Source: Thermoflexia bacterium (GTDB lineage Bacteria > Chloroflexota > Anaerolineae > B4-G1). Taken from it: a stretch of 34,667 bases of DNA. The notes beneath the pieces are model-generated. The model was not told where the DNA came from, searched no databases, and saw only the letters and a list, made by a program, of their open reading frames with translations. Shown here piece after piece: positions 16,077-24,301 of the stretch (its first letter is position 1; each line of letters starts with the position of its first letter). The DNA is taken from contig DUEK01000033.1 in assembly GCA_011192155.1 (NCBI GenBank), forward strand, positions 1-34,667. The letters are read 5' to 3'. The position numbers and the translations under genes were made by a program.

Positions 16077-19000
16077 ATGAAAACCAAACAGATTTTGGCA
16101 GCTCTGGCTTTGGGCCTGGGATTGACCCTGGCCCTACTCTGGCTGTTGGGCGGCAATCCGCCGGACGCCGTCCGCGCCCAGGGACCCGATGGCATTGCCA
16201 CGTATTATGTCGCTATTTCTTGCACCGGCGTGCCCACTCCTTGCTACAGCAGCTTGCAAGATGCCGTGGATGTCGTGGATGCCTATGACGATGTCGTCAA
16301 GATCGCCACCGGCGTCTACACCGGCGTTAGCAGCCGCCCCATACCCCCAGGGTACGATATCGGTGTCAGTGGCGGCCCGGTGGTTACCCAGGTGGTCTAT
16401 ATCACAAAGTCGGTGATCATCCAGGGGGGATACATTACCACCAACTGGACGATACCCTACCCCATCACCCAACCCACGACGCTGGACGCGCAAGAACAGG
16501 GGCGCGTATTCTTGATCGCGGGCAATATCAGTGTAACGGTCGAGGGTCTCCATATAACGGGCGGTGACGCCGGCGTTCAGGGAGGATATGGATGTGCCTG
16601 GGCATCCGATGCAGGGGGCGGGCTGTATGTTCTCGACGCCACGACTACCATCAGCCAGTCTTGGATAGTCAGTAATACCGGCGCGGCCGGCGCCGGAGCA
16701 TTTGTGTGGAACGGTGCCCTGACGCTCGCCGATAGCGATATCACTGACAACGCTGCCAAACATGGCGGGGGTGTGTATGTGAGTGACAGTTTCGCCACCA
16801 TTAGTGGAAACCAAATCCTGAGTAACACCGCTATTCATATTGGGGGGCCATTCTTGGGGAGTGGGGCAGGAATACTCGCTAATAATGCTATAATCAGTGG
16901 CAATGTGATATCGGGAAATGTAACCAATGGTCAGGGTGGCGGGATATCCTTGGGATGCTCCCATGCTCCTACCAATAGCACGATCAGCAACAACATTATC
17001 TCTTTCAACTCGGCCGCAGAGGGCGGGGGACTGAACGTGAGCGAAAATTCCGCTGAGATCATCAGCAACACCATCTCGGCCAATATCGCCATCACCAGCG
17101 GCGGTGGTATTGCTTTGCAAGACAGCCAGGCCTTTATTCAATCGAATGACATCATCTCCAACACGGCCCAATCTGGTGGCGGAGGCGGCGTGTACGCCAA
17201 CGGCCCTGGATCGGGATTCGAGGAGGATGGAGGCCCAGCGCTGTTTGGCAACAATATCCTCTCCAACACCGCCGACATAGGCGGGGGCGGCGTGCTGTTG
17301 GAGTTTAGCGCGGCGACCGTCGTCGGCAACGTCTTTGAGGGCAACGACGCCCAAGCGGGCGGCGGGATATTCCTGCTGTTGGGCAACGCCACGGTTGACC
17401 GAAACGAATTTAGATTCAACACTGCCGACCGGGGCGGCGGGCTGGGCTTTCAGGGCGGCAATGCCAATGTTTACAACAACGTCATCGCCGACAACCAGGT
17501 AACAGATTCCGGCAGCGCGCTCCACACCTTTGGCTCTTCGCCCCACCTGGCGCACAATACCATCGCCAACAACAGTGGCGGCGACGGCAGCGCCATCAGG
17601 GCTACCTATTGGCAGCCCTTTGACCAGACCCTGGACCTGGTGAACACGATCATTTACAGCCAGAGCGTGGGCATCAATGCCAGCGGCGAGATCACGGTCA
17701 CGGTGGACGAGATAATCTGGTACAACACGCCTATCACCGTCTCTCAGGATGCGACCGCGACTGTATCTGTGCAAAACGAACTCACCGCCGACCCGCTGCT
17801 GGTGGACCCCGGCGCCGGCGATTATCACATCGGCGCAGGGTCGCCGGCCCGCGATACGGGGAACAATGTTGGTGTAGGCCAAGACATAGATTGGCAAACG
17901 CGCCCCATGGGCTGGGCGCCCGACATCGGCGCGGACGAGTACCCCGACGCAGCCCTGCTGCTCAACAAAGAGCCATCCAGCGTGGTGGTGAAACCAAATC
18001 AGACCATCACCTACACCATCGTTCTCACCAGCGCGGGTGAGGAGAACGCCACCGGCGTCATCCTGACCGACACGCTGGATAGCTACCAGCAACCCACCGG
18101 CTTTGAACCGGCCGGGGATTGCAGCATCGTTGACGGAAGCTATGGCGGGGTCGTCGTCTGCTCGTGGAGCGCGCTCGTCACCGACACAGTCGTTACGATC
18201 ACCATCAACGCTCACGTTTCAGGCGCCGTCCCAGATGTTCAATCAATGCTCAATAGCGTTGAGGTCAGGGCCAACGAGACGGCCAACAGCGCCGAGGTCA
18301 CGATTGTAGCGCGCGGCGGGCTGGTCTATCCCCTAGACGAAGAGCCGCCGCGCCTGGACATCAACCGCCGCGATGGCTCTGCCGGGCTGGTGCTCGACCA
18401 GTTGATGGAGGGGCTGTACCGCTACGGCCCCGAAGGCGACCTCGAAGCGGCGGGCGCGCTCGCCTACAGCGTCTCCTCCGACGGCCTGATCTACACCGTG
18501 ATCCTGCGTTCTGACGCTCGCTGGTCCGACAATCAGCCGGTGACGGCCCAGCACTACAAAGACGGCCTCATCCGGGCGCTCGACCCGGACACGGGAGCAG
18601 ACTACGCAGCCTGGCTATTGTACCCCATCGCCGGGGCGGAGGATTACAACCAGGGCGAGATCACTGATCCCAACCAGGTAGGCGTCGACGCGGTTGGCAC
18701 CCACACGCTAAAGTTCACTCTCCAAGAGCCGGCCTCTTTCTTCCCCGACGTTTTGGCCACATTTGCCACCTATCCGGTGCGGCAGGACCTCATAGATAGC
18801 GACCCAGATTGGACCAAAGCCGGACACTTTGTGGGCAACGGCGCCTACACCTTGACCGAATGGGAGCATGGCGGTTGGCTGCTCCTGAACAAGAACTCTT
18901 ACTATCACAGCGCGGGGCAGGTCTCTATTGATCAGGTATTGATGCCCATTATACCCCCCGACGACCAACTGCCGGCCTACGAGAATGGCCAAATAGACGT

Positions 19001-22000
19001 AGCTGACGTTCTTGGTATGTCGTCATCAAACCAGGATCGCCTCCTCTCTGACCCTGTGTTGTTCCCCGAATTGGAACAGGCGCCGGGCGCCGTCATCTAC
19101 TACCTGGGTATGAACACCCAGCGGGCGCCGACCGACGACCCCACCGTGCGCAAGGCGCTGGCCTCGGCCATAGACCGCAACTATATCATAAACGACGTCC
19201 TCAATATGCCCTGGCTGGCAAGGGCGACCAGCGTCCTCGTCCCCGGCCTCGAGGGGTACCAGAACTTGCTGGTGGGCTACCCCTTCAATCCCACCCAGGC
19301 CCAGGCTTACCTGGCCCAGGCGGGCTATCCAGGCGGAGTTGACTTTCCTGGGATTGAACTGTGGAGCAACACTGAAGGGTTCAGAGAAACCTTTGTTGAG
19401 GCCATAGCCGACCAGTGGCGCACCCACCTGGGCATCAGCGTCACCATCACCTACCGTGATTGGGGTGACTACCTGAACGCCCTCAACGAATGTGCCGGCG
19501 ACACCGGCTCTTGCTCCTACAACGCCTACCGTATGGGATGGGGCTTGGATTATATGGACGCCAACAACATCCTGAACGATCTGTTCCATCCCGATAGTTG
19601 GGGAGGGCAGCGTACCGGCTGGAATAACACCCGCTACCGGCAGTTGATGGACATGCAACTGACCGAGACGAATCAGGCTGCGCGTACGGCTTATCATCAG
19701 GAAGCGGACCAAATTCTGGTGGAGGATGATGCGGCAATCGTGCCCACCTTTTTCCGTGATAGTCCCTTTCTCATCAAGCCCAACGTCAATTCCCAGTACC
19801 CGGCCGGCACCTGTGGGCCATACCTGGGCACCTGGTCATTCGCCAGTTCCTACGGCCTGACCGTGCTTCCGGCTGCGGCCTCTCAATCGGACGACCCAGG
19901 CCAGACGGTGATCTATACCCTGCAAATGACCAACACCGGCGAGACCAGTGATACCTACACAGTGAACGTCAGCGGCGACGTTTGGGCCACAACCGCACCG
20001 TCAACAGTCGGGCCGCTGGCAGCCGGGGCAGGCACAATGCTGAACGTAACGGTAAACATCCCGGCCAATGCCACGACCGGCGACTCGGATCAGGCGTTGG
20101 TCACTCTCACCTCGCAGGGCGATAGCGCCAAGTCAGATAGCGCCCGCCTGACCACCATCGCCAATCTCACAGACCCCCACGAGCCGGACGGCGACTGGCA
20201 AGAGGCTTTCGCCATCAGTCCCGATACGCCCTACGATAGCTACCTCAGCTATGATCAAGATGCGGACTGGTACGTGCTAAACGTAGACAGCGCCCAGATA
20301 ATCACTGTCACCTTGACCAACCTGCCGGCCGACTATGACCTGATGCTCTTTACCAACCTCTACACCGCCACTGAGGAAACGGACGTGGTAGGCGATCTTG
20401 GAGATGGCAGCGATGTGGACGCCACCGGCCAATTGAGCGCCATCGGCCAACTGAGCGCCATCGGCCAGTTGAGCGCCATCGGTCAATTGAGCGCTATCGG
20501 CCAGTTGAGCGCCATCGGTCAACTGAGCGCTATCTCCGCCAACCCTGGCAGCGAGGACGAGATAGCCGTGACCACCATGCGCGCTCCGGGCACGCTCTAC
20601 GCCCTGGTGCTGGGCCACAATGGCGAGTTCAGCGCACAGACCTATCGCCTGCAAGCTACTAGCAGCCCATTGCCCGAGCTGCCTCCCTGCACTACCTCCC
20701 TCTCCCCCTCCGGCGATGCAATGGCCGTCTACACCGGCACTCAGGCTGCCGACGCGCCGCTGACGCTCATCCTGCTCAACAAGCAGCGCCTGGATGCAGC
20801 CTATGGCGCGACCGATACGTCGTCGCTGGTAGGCAAGTTGCAAAACCTGGCCGATGATATCGAGGTCAAAGGCATCATCGTGCCGGTGGAAAACACCTCC
20901 GCCGTGAGCGCTACTTACAACACCTGGGATGCCGGCAACGCCTGCAACCCGCTGGCCGCCAACGGGGTAGCAGAGGCGATCAAGGATGTGGCGGCCGGCT
21001 ATCTCGACGCTTACCCCACCATTCACTATCTGGTTCTGGTGGGCGACGACCTGATGCTGCCCTTTTACCGCGTGCCCGATGATGCTTACATCGCCAACGA
21101 GGCGGCCTACACCGGCCGCTCCGCGGTGGATAGCGGCAATCCCACCCACGCCGCCCTCAACCTGGGCTACATCCTGACCGACGATTTCTACGCCGACCAC
21201 TCGCCGTTGCTGTGGCGGGGGCGCGAGCTTTACGCTCCCGACCTGGCCGTCGGCCGCCTGGTGGAGACGCCGGACGAGATGGAGGCGGTGATTGACGCCT
21301 TCTTGAGCGACCAATCGCTCGCCGCCGACACCGCCTTTGTGAGCGGCTATGACTTTTTGACCGACGGCGCGGAAGCCATCCGCGACAGCCTGGGCAGCGG
21401 CTGGACGACGCTATACGCGCTGATCAGCGACTCGTGGAACGCGACGCAGCTCGAGAGCAACTGGTTGAGCAGCCGTAAGGACCTGGCCTCGGTCAACGCC
21501 CACTTTGACCACTGGCAGGCCATCCCGGCCGACACGAGCGGGGGCATGCTCCAGAGCAGCGCTATATCCGGAAAGGCGGTCAGCGGCACCGTCAACACTT
21601 CTATGGGCTGCCACTCTGGCTTTAGCGTCCACGATAGCCACGCCTCCGGCGGTGAACCCCTCGACTTTGCCCAGGCTCTGGCCCGGGAAGGGGCCTGGTG
21701 GCTGGCTAATACCGGCTACGGCTATGGCATGGATGATTCGGTCGCTTTCAGCGAGCGCTTGTACTATCTCTTTACCCAAAAGCTGAGCAGCGATGCCGAG
21801 ATGCCGGTCGGCGAAGCGCTGCGCTGGGCCAAGAACCGCTATCTGGGCAGCGTGCCCAGCGGCGGCTTTGGAACCTACGACGAAAAGATACTGATCGAAG
21901 CCACGCTCTATGGCCTGCCTATGTATCGCGTCTCGGCGCCAAACCCCACCGGCGCGGCGGCGCTCGACTCCCCGACGCTGCTTGGCGCTGCTAACGACCT

Positions 22001-22763
22001 GCCGTCCGAGAACGTCTCCTTTACCCCTTCCTTTCAGTCCGAGGGCACGGCCGATGGCGACTACTACTCCATAGATGGCGAGGTGCAGGCCAGCCCCGGG
22101 CGCCCGGTGCAGCCGCGCACCAGTAAGTCAATCCCCCCCAAAGCGGGCAAGACGCCGCACGGGGCCGTGTTGGTGGGCGGCGCTTCGAGCACCGTTGGAT
22201 TCGATCCGCTCATCTCCTATCCTGTGACCGACACGAAAACGAGCGAGCCGACCTTTGAAGCCGAGGGTTGGTTCCCCGCCAAGCCGTGGGGCGTCAACCG
22301 GCTGGGCGAGAACGCGCGGCTGGTAGTGGTTCCGGCCCAGTTCCAGGGCAACGAGGACGGCGGCGTGCTGCGGCGCTTTACCTCCCTCCAGTTCCAAGTC
22401 TTTTATGCCGACTCGGCCAACGACGACTTTGCGCCGCCAACGGTCTGGAAGGTGGAGCATCAGAGTTCCGAGACCGGAGGTGAGGCCGACTTTATGGTCA
22501 TCTGCGAGGACGGCTCTGGCATCCAACGGGTAGTGATGGCCTACACGAAGAATGGTAATACCTGGCAGAGCCATGACCTGGAGTACGATAGCTCTCAAGC
22601 CCACTGGGAGGCACACCTCAGCAACTTGACCGGCCAGTTCACCTATTTTATCCAGGTGGTAGACAATGCGGGTAATGTGACGGTTACTTCTAACAAGGGG
22701 CTTTTCTTTGAATCACCCTGGCACCAGATATACCTGCCCCTTGTTTCCCGTAACTATCAATGA
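16077..22763 (+). CDS. Giant secreted fusion: beta-helix, DUF11, OppA-type SBP, PPC, C25 gingipain-like peptidase
   Basis: A 2228-residue exported protein. ATG 16077 has AAGGAG 6 nt upstream; a frame start 8 codons earlier lacks one. The signal peptide (1-35) has no lipobox. Residues about 38-625 are a right-handed beta-helix with repeated GGG(I/V) and N-I-(I/L)-S-N turns. A DUF11 domain (about 626-750) follows. Residues about 752-1255 match a family 5 solute-binding protein: YTVILRSDARWSDNQPVTA, VGNGAYTLTEWEHGGWLLLN and VRKALASAIDR. Next are a NEW3/Ig-like domain (about 1258-1361) and a PPC domain (about 1364-1527) interrupted by six GQLSAI repeats. A C25-type peptidase domain (about 1538-1960) has VLVGDDLMLPFYRVPDD, His1809 in NAHFDHW and Cys1845 in NTSMGCHSG as the probable dyad. 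The chain ends IYLPLVSRNYQ. It is probably a surface protease; the role of the embedded binding domain is unknown. Confidence 0.87.
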   Translation: MKTKQILAALALGLGLTLALLWLLGGNPPDAVRAQGPDGIATYYVAISCTGVPTPCYSSLQDAVDVVDAYDDVVKIATGVYTGVSSRPIPPGYDIGVSGGPVVTQVVYITKSVIIQGGYITTNWTIPYPITQPTTLDAQEQGRVFLIAGNISVTVEGLHITGGDAGVQGGYGCAWASDAGGGLYVLDATTTISQSWIVSNTGAAGAGAFVWNGALTLADSDITDNAAKHGGGVYVSDSFATISGNQILSNTAIHIGGPFLGSGAGILANNAIISGNVISGNVTNGQGGGISLGCSHAPTNSTISNNIISFNSAAEGGGLNVSENSAEIISNTISANIAITSGGGIALQDSQAFIQSNDIISNTAQSGGGGGVYANGPGSGFEEDGGPALFGNNILSNTADIGGGGVLLEFSAATVVGNVFEGNDAQAGGGIFLLLGNATVDRNEFRFNTADRGGGLGFQGGNANVYNNVIADNQVTDSGSALHTFGSSPHLAHNTIANNSGGDGSAIRATYWQPFDQTLDLVNTIIYSQSVGINASGEITVTVDEIIWYNTPITVSQDATATVSVQNELTADPLLVDPGAGDYHIGAGSPARDTGNNVGVGQDIDWQTRPMGWAPDIGADEYPDAALLLNKEPSSVVVKPNQTITYTIVLTSAGEENATGVILTDTLDSYQQPTGFEPAGDCSIVDGSYGGVVVCSWSALVTDTVVTITINAHVSGAVPDVQSMLNSVEVRANETANSAEVTIVARGGLVYPLDEEPPRLDINRRDGSAGLVLDQLMEGLYRYGPEGDLEAAGALAYSVSSDGLIYTVILRSDARWSDNQPVTAQHYKDGLIRALDPDTGADYAAWLLYPIAGAEDYNQGEITDPNQVGVDAVGTHTLKFTLQEPASFFPDVLATFATYPVRQDLIDSDPDWTKAGHFVGNGAYTLTEWEHGGWLLLNKNSYYHSAGQVSIDQVLMPIIPPDDQLPAYENGQIDVADVLGMSSSNQDRLLSDPVLFPELEQAPGAVIYYLGMNTQRAPTDDPTVRKALASAIDRNYIINDVLNMPWLARATSVLVPGLEGYQNLLVGYPFNPTQAQAYLAQAGYPGGVDFPGIELWSNTEGFRETFVEAIADQWRTHLGISVTITYRDWGDYLNALNECAGDTGSCSYNAYRMGWGLDYMDANNILNDLFHPDSWGGQRTGWNNTRYRQLMDMQLTETNQAARTAYHQEADQILVEDDAAIVPTFFRDSPFLIKPNVNSQYPAGTCGPYLGTWSFASSYGLTVLPAAASQSDDPGQTVIYTLQMTNTGETSDTYTVNVSGDVWATTAPSTVGPLAAGAGTMLNVTVNIPANATTGDSDQALVTLTSQGDSAKSDSARLTTIANLTDPHEPDGDWQEAFAISPDTPYDSYLSYDQDADWYVLNVDSAQIITVTLTNLPADYDLMLFTNLYTATEETDVVGDLGDGSDVDATGQLSAIGQLSAIGQLSAIGQLSAIGQLSAIGQLSAISANPGSEDEIAVTTMRAPGTLYALVLGHNGEFSAQTYRLQATSSPLPELPPCTTSLSPSGDAMAVYTGTQAADAPLTLILLNKQRLDAAYGATDTSSLVGKLQNLADDIEVKGIIVPVENTSAVSATYNTWDAGNACNPLAANGVAEAIKDVAAGYLDAYPTIHYLVLVGDDLMLPFYRVPDDAYIANEAAYTGRSAVDSGNPTHAALNLGYILTDDFYADHSPLLWRGRELYAPDLAVGRLVETPDEMEAVIDAFLSDQSLAADTAFVSGYDFLTDGAEAIRDSLGSGWTTLYALISDSWNATQLESNWLSSRKDLASVNAHFDHWQAIPADTSGGMLQSSAISGKAVSGTVNTSMGCHSGFSVHDSHASGGEPLDFAQALAREGAWWLANTGYGYGMDDSVAFSERLYYLFTQKLSSDAEMPVGEALRWAKNRYLGSVPSGGFGTYDEKILIEATLYGLPMYRVSAPNPTGAAALDSPTLLGAANDLPSENVSFTPSFQSEGTADGDYYSIDGEVQASPGRPVQPRTSKSIPPKAGKTPHGAVLVGGASSTVGFDPLISYPVTDTKTSEPTFEAEGWFPAKPWGVNRLGENARLVVVPAQFQGNEDGGVLRRFTSLQFQVFYADSANDDFAPPTVWKVEHQSSETGGEADFMVICEDGSGIQRVVMAYTKNGNTWQSHDLEYDSSQAHWEAHLSNLTGQFTYFIQVVDNAGNVTVTSNKGLFFESPWHQIYLPLVSRNYQ
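20427..20534 (+). repeat. 18-bp tandem repeat encoding (GQLSAI)6
   Basis: Six contiguous in-frame 18-bp units at residues 1451-1486, inside the PPC domain. The units differ only at silent positions (for example GGC CAA TTG versus GGT CAA CTG), so all six hexapeptides are identical. Confidence 0.92.
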
Positions 22764-22817
22764 GTGGAGAAGAATCGAGCTGCCCGACACTTTTGACAAA
22801 AGACTCAGAACCCTATC

Positions 22818-22888
22818 ACGAATGACACGAACTGACAAATCTCACGAATGTTTTCAGGATGATTTATGACAGGATTCGTGTCATTCGT
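22818..22888. repeat. Inverted repeat with 14-bp arms
   Basis: ACGAATGACACGAA (22818-22831) and TTCGTGTCATTCGT (22875-22888) enclose 43 bp. They lie between two convergent genes and could form a bidirectional 3'-end hairpin. Further ATTCGTG copies follow the right arm and similar ones occur near 27450-27470, so it may be a dispersed repeat. Confidence 0.55.
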
Positions 22889-22988
22889 TGATTCGTGCTA
22901 TTCGTGATCTAGGCTATCGGGTGACCAGGAGGAAAATCAAGGTTTCTATCCAGCATCTTGGGGTCTGACAACCTGTTTCAGAATAAGA

Positions 22989-24095
22989 TCAACCGGCTTT
23001 ATGCCGATTCTGTTGTGACTGATCAAACAAGCGGGCGATCTCGTCCCGCTCGAAGCGGGGCAGAGGCCAGCTACCGGCCTCGTTCCGCAGCACAACGCGC
23101 CGCCGTGAACGGGCGGCGCTGGATTGCAAATTCTCTTGCTCGACGACGCGGCCTATTTGCGCCGCCGCGATGGACGCCTTTTCCAGCGCGGTCAGTATTG
23201 AGGCAGCATCCTCGGGCGCGACCGCCAGCAGCAGCGCGCCGGAGGCGATCAACCCCAGCGGGTTCATCCCCACCTGCGCGCACAAGCTCTTTGTCTCGGG
23301 AAAAATCGGGATGGCGTCCTCGTCCACCTCCAGCCCGACCCCGGCCGCTTCGGCCAGCTCCCACAGTCCGGTCGCCAGGCCACCCTCGGTGGGATCGTGC
23401 ATCGCGTGTACGTCCCCCGCTGCCGTCGCCACGGCCGCGTCGCGCACGACGCTGATACCGGGGTCATACAGAAACCCCCGGCACCGCTCCAATAGTGATC
23501 CGTTTAATCCTGCCAATCCGCTGCCGGACAATATGTCCGCTCTCTCCCGCGCGATGATGGCCGTCCCCTCCACCGCGATGCCTTTGGTGAGAAGCAATGC
23601 GTCGCCCGGCCTGGCGCCATCAGGCCGCACCAGCCGCTCAGGGGCCACCTCGCCCAGCATGCAGCCGACGACGATGGGCCGGTCGAGGCCATGAGTGATC
23701 TCGGTGTGGCCGCCAACCAACTCTGCTCCCAATTCGCAACAGGTGCCAGCGATCTGGTCAAAGATACCATCCACCAACTCTGCATCGGTATTGGATTCAG
23801 GCAGCAGCAGTGTGGCGAGGAACCAACGAGGTTCCGCGCCGGTGCAGGCGACGTCGTTGGCATTGACGTGGGCCGCATACCAGCCGATCTCGTCGCTGGC
23901 AAAGGTGATGGGATCAGTCTTGGCGACCAGGTAGCGGCCTGCCTCCGGCGAGGCAGGAACGCCGAAGGAGATGACGGCCGCGTCGCGCCCCACGCCCGGC
24001 CCCAGGATTATGCGCGGGTCAGAGGGTGCGTGGCGGGTCAGAAGCCGGGCCAGGTGTTCGGCGGACAGTTTGCCCAGGGGGTATGGATTCCTCAT
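22989..24095 (-). CDS. AIR synthase (PurM)/HypE-like protein
   Basis: A 368-residue ATP-binding protein of the PurM/HypE/ThiL/SelD superfamily. The first half has GPGVGRDAAVI, the metal/ATP motif TDPITF, and YAAHVNANDVACTGAEPRWFLATLLLP. A Gly-rich loop VGGHTEITHGLDRPIVVG follows. The C-terminal half has LLLTKGIAVEGTAI, MHDPTEGGLATGLWELAEAAGVG and NPLGLIASGALLLAV. These match HypE closely, but the chain ends in a basic tail (SQQNRHKAG) with no terminal PRxC cysteine, which HypE needs for carbamoyl transfer to make the hydrogenase cyanide ligand. No other hyp gene is near. It is more likely an AIR-synthase-related protein of unknown substrate than a hydrogenase maturation factor. ATG 24095 has GAGAGGT 8 nt upstream. 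Confidence 0.85.
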   Translation of the reverse strand: MRNPYPLGKLSAEHLARLLTRHAPSDPRIILGPGVGRDAAVISFGVPASPEAGRYLVAKTDPITFASDEIGWYAAHVNANDVACTGAEPRWFLATLLLPESNTDAELVDGIFDQIAGTCCELGAELVGGHTEITHGLDRPIVVGCMLGEVAPERLVRPDGARPGDALLLTKGIAVEGTAIIARERADILSGSGLAGLNGSLLERCRGFLYDPGISVVRDAAVATAAGDVHAMHDPTEGGLATGLWELAEAAGVGLEVDEDAIPIFPETKSLCAQVGMNPLGLIASGALLLAVAPEDAASILTALEKASIAAAQIGRVVEQENLQSSAARSRRRVVLRNEAGSWPLPRFERDEIARLFDQSQQNRHKAG

Positions 24096-24114
24096 TCATC
24101 TTACCTCTCGCTCC

Positions 24115-24143
24115 ATTCTACCCCACCTCACCCACCACCGCAA
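24115..24143 (-). promoter_or_regulatory. Putative promoter of the PurM/HypE-like gene
   Basis: On the minus strand TTGCGG (24138-24143), a 17-bp spacer and TAGAAT (24115-24120), about 20 nt before the start codon. Confidence 0.55.
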
Positions 24144-24190
24144 ATCTCATCGTCCACTGCCGTCATACGCCATTTGCGCTTCGCCGATGA

Positions 24191-24219
24191 TTGACAGTTA
24201 AGCAGTTCTCATTTAGAAT
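24191..24219 (+). promoter_or_regulatory. Sigma70-type promoter of the EF-G-like gene
   Basis: Consensus TTGACA (24191-24196), a 17-bp spacer and TAGAAT (24214-24219). The leader is about 75 nt. Confidence 0.75.
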
Positions 24220-24301
24220 ACGGTGCTTGTCTGAAACAAGGCATCAAACATCGTCGGGATGATTCTATGCCTGGCAAAACCGCTCTTAAGGAGGTTGGGA
24301 C

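Noticed and set aside
16134-18215. A long minus-strand open frame (693 codons) opposite the beta-helix part of the giant secreted protein
   Set aside because: It lacks a ribosome site and recognisable domain, and its openness follows from the codon bias of the plus-strand gene, which has clear domains.
20277-21314. A minus-strand frame of 345 codons opposite the PPC/C25 region
   Set aside because: Antisense shadow; its internal repeat mirrors the GQLSAI array and no start signal is seen.
22989-24095. Assignment as hydrogenase maturation factor HypE
   Set aside because: The essential C-terminal cysteine motif is absent and no hyp or hydrogenase genes are near.
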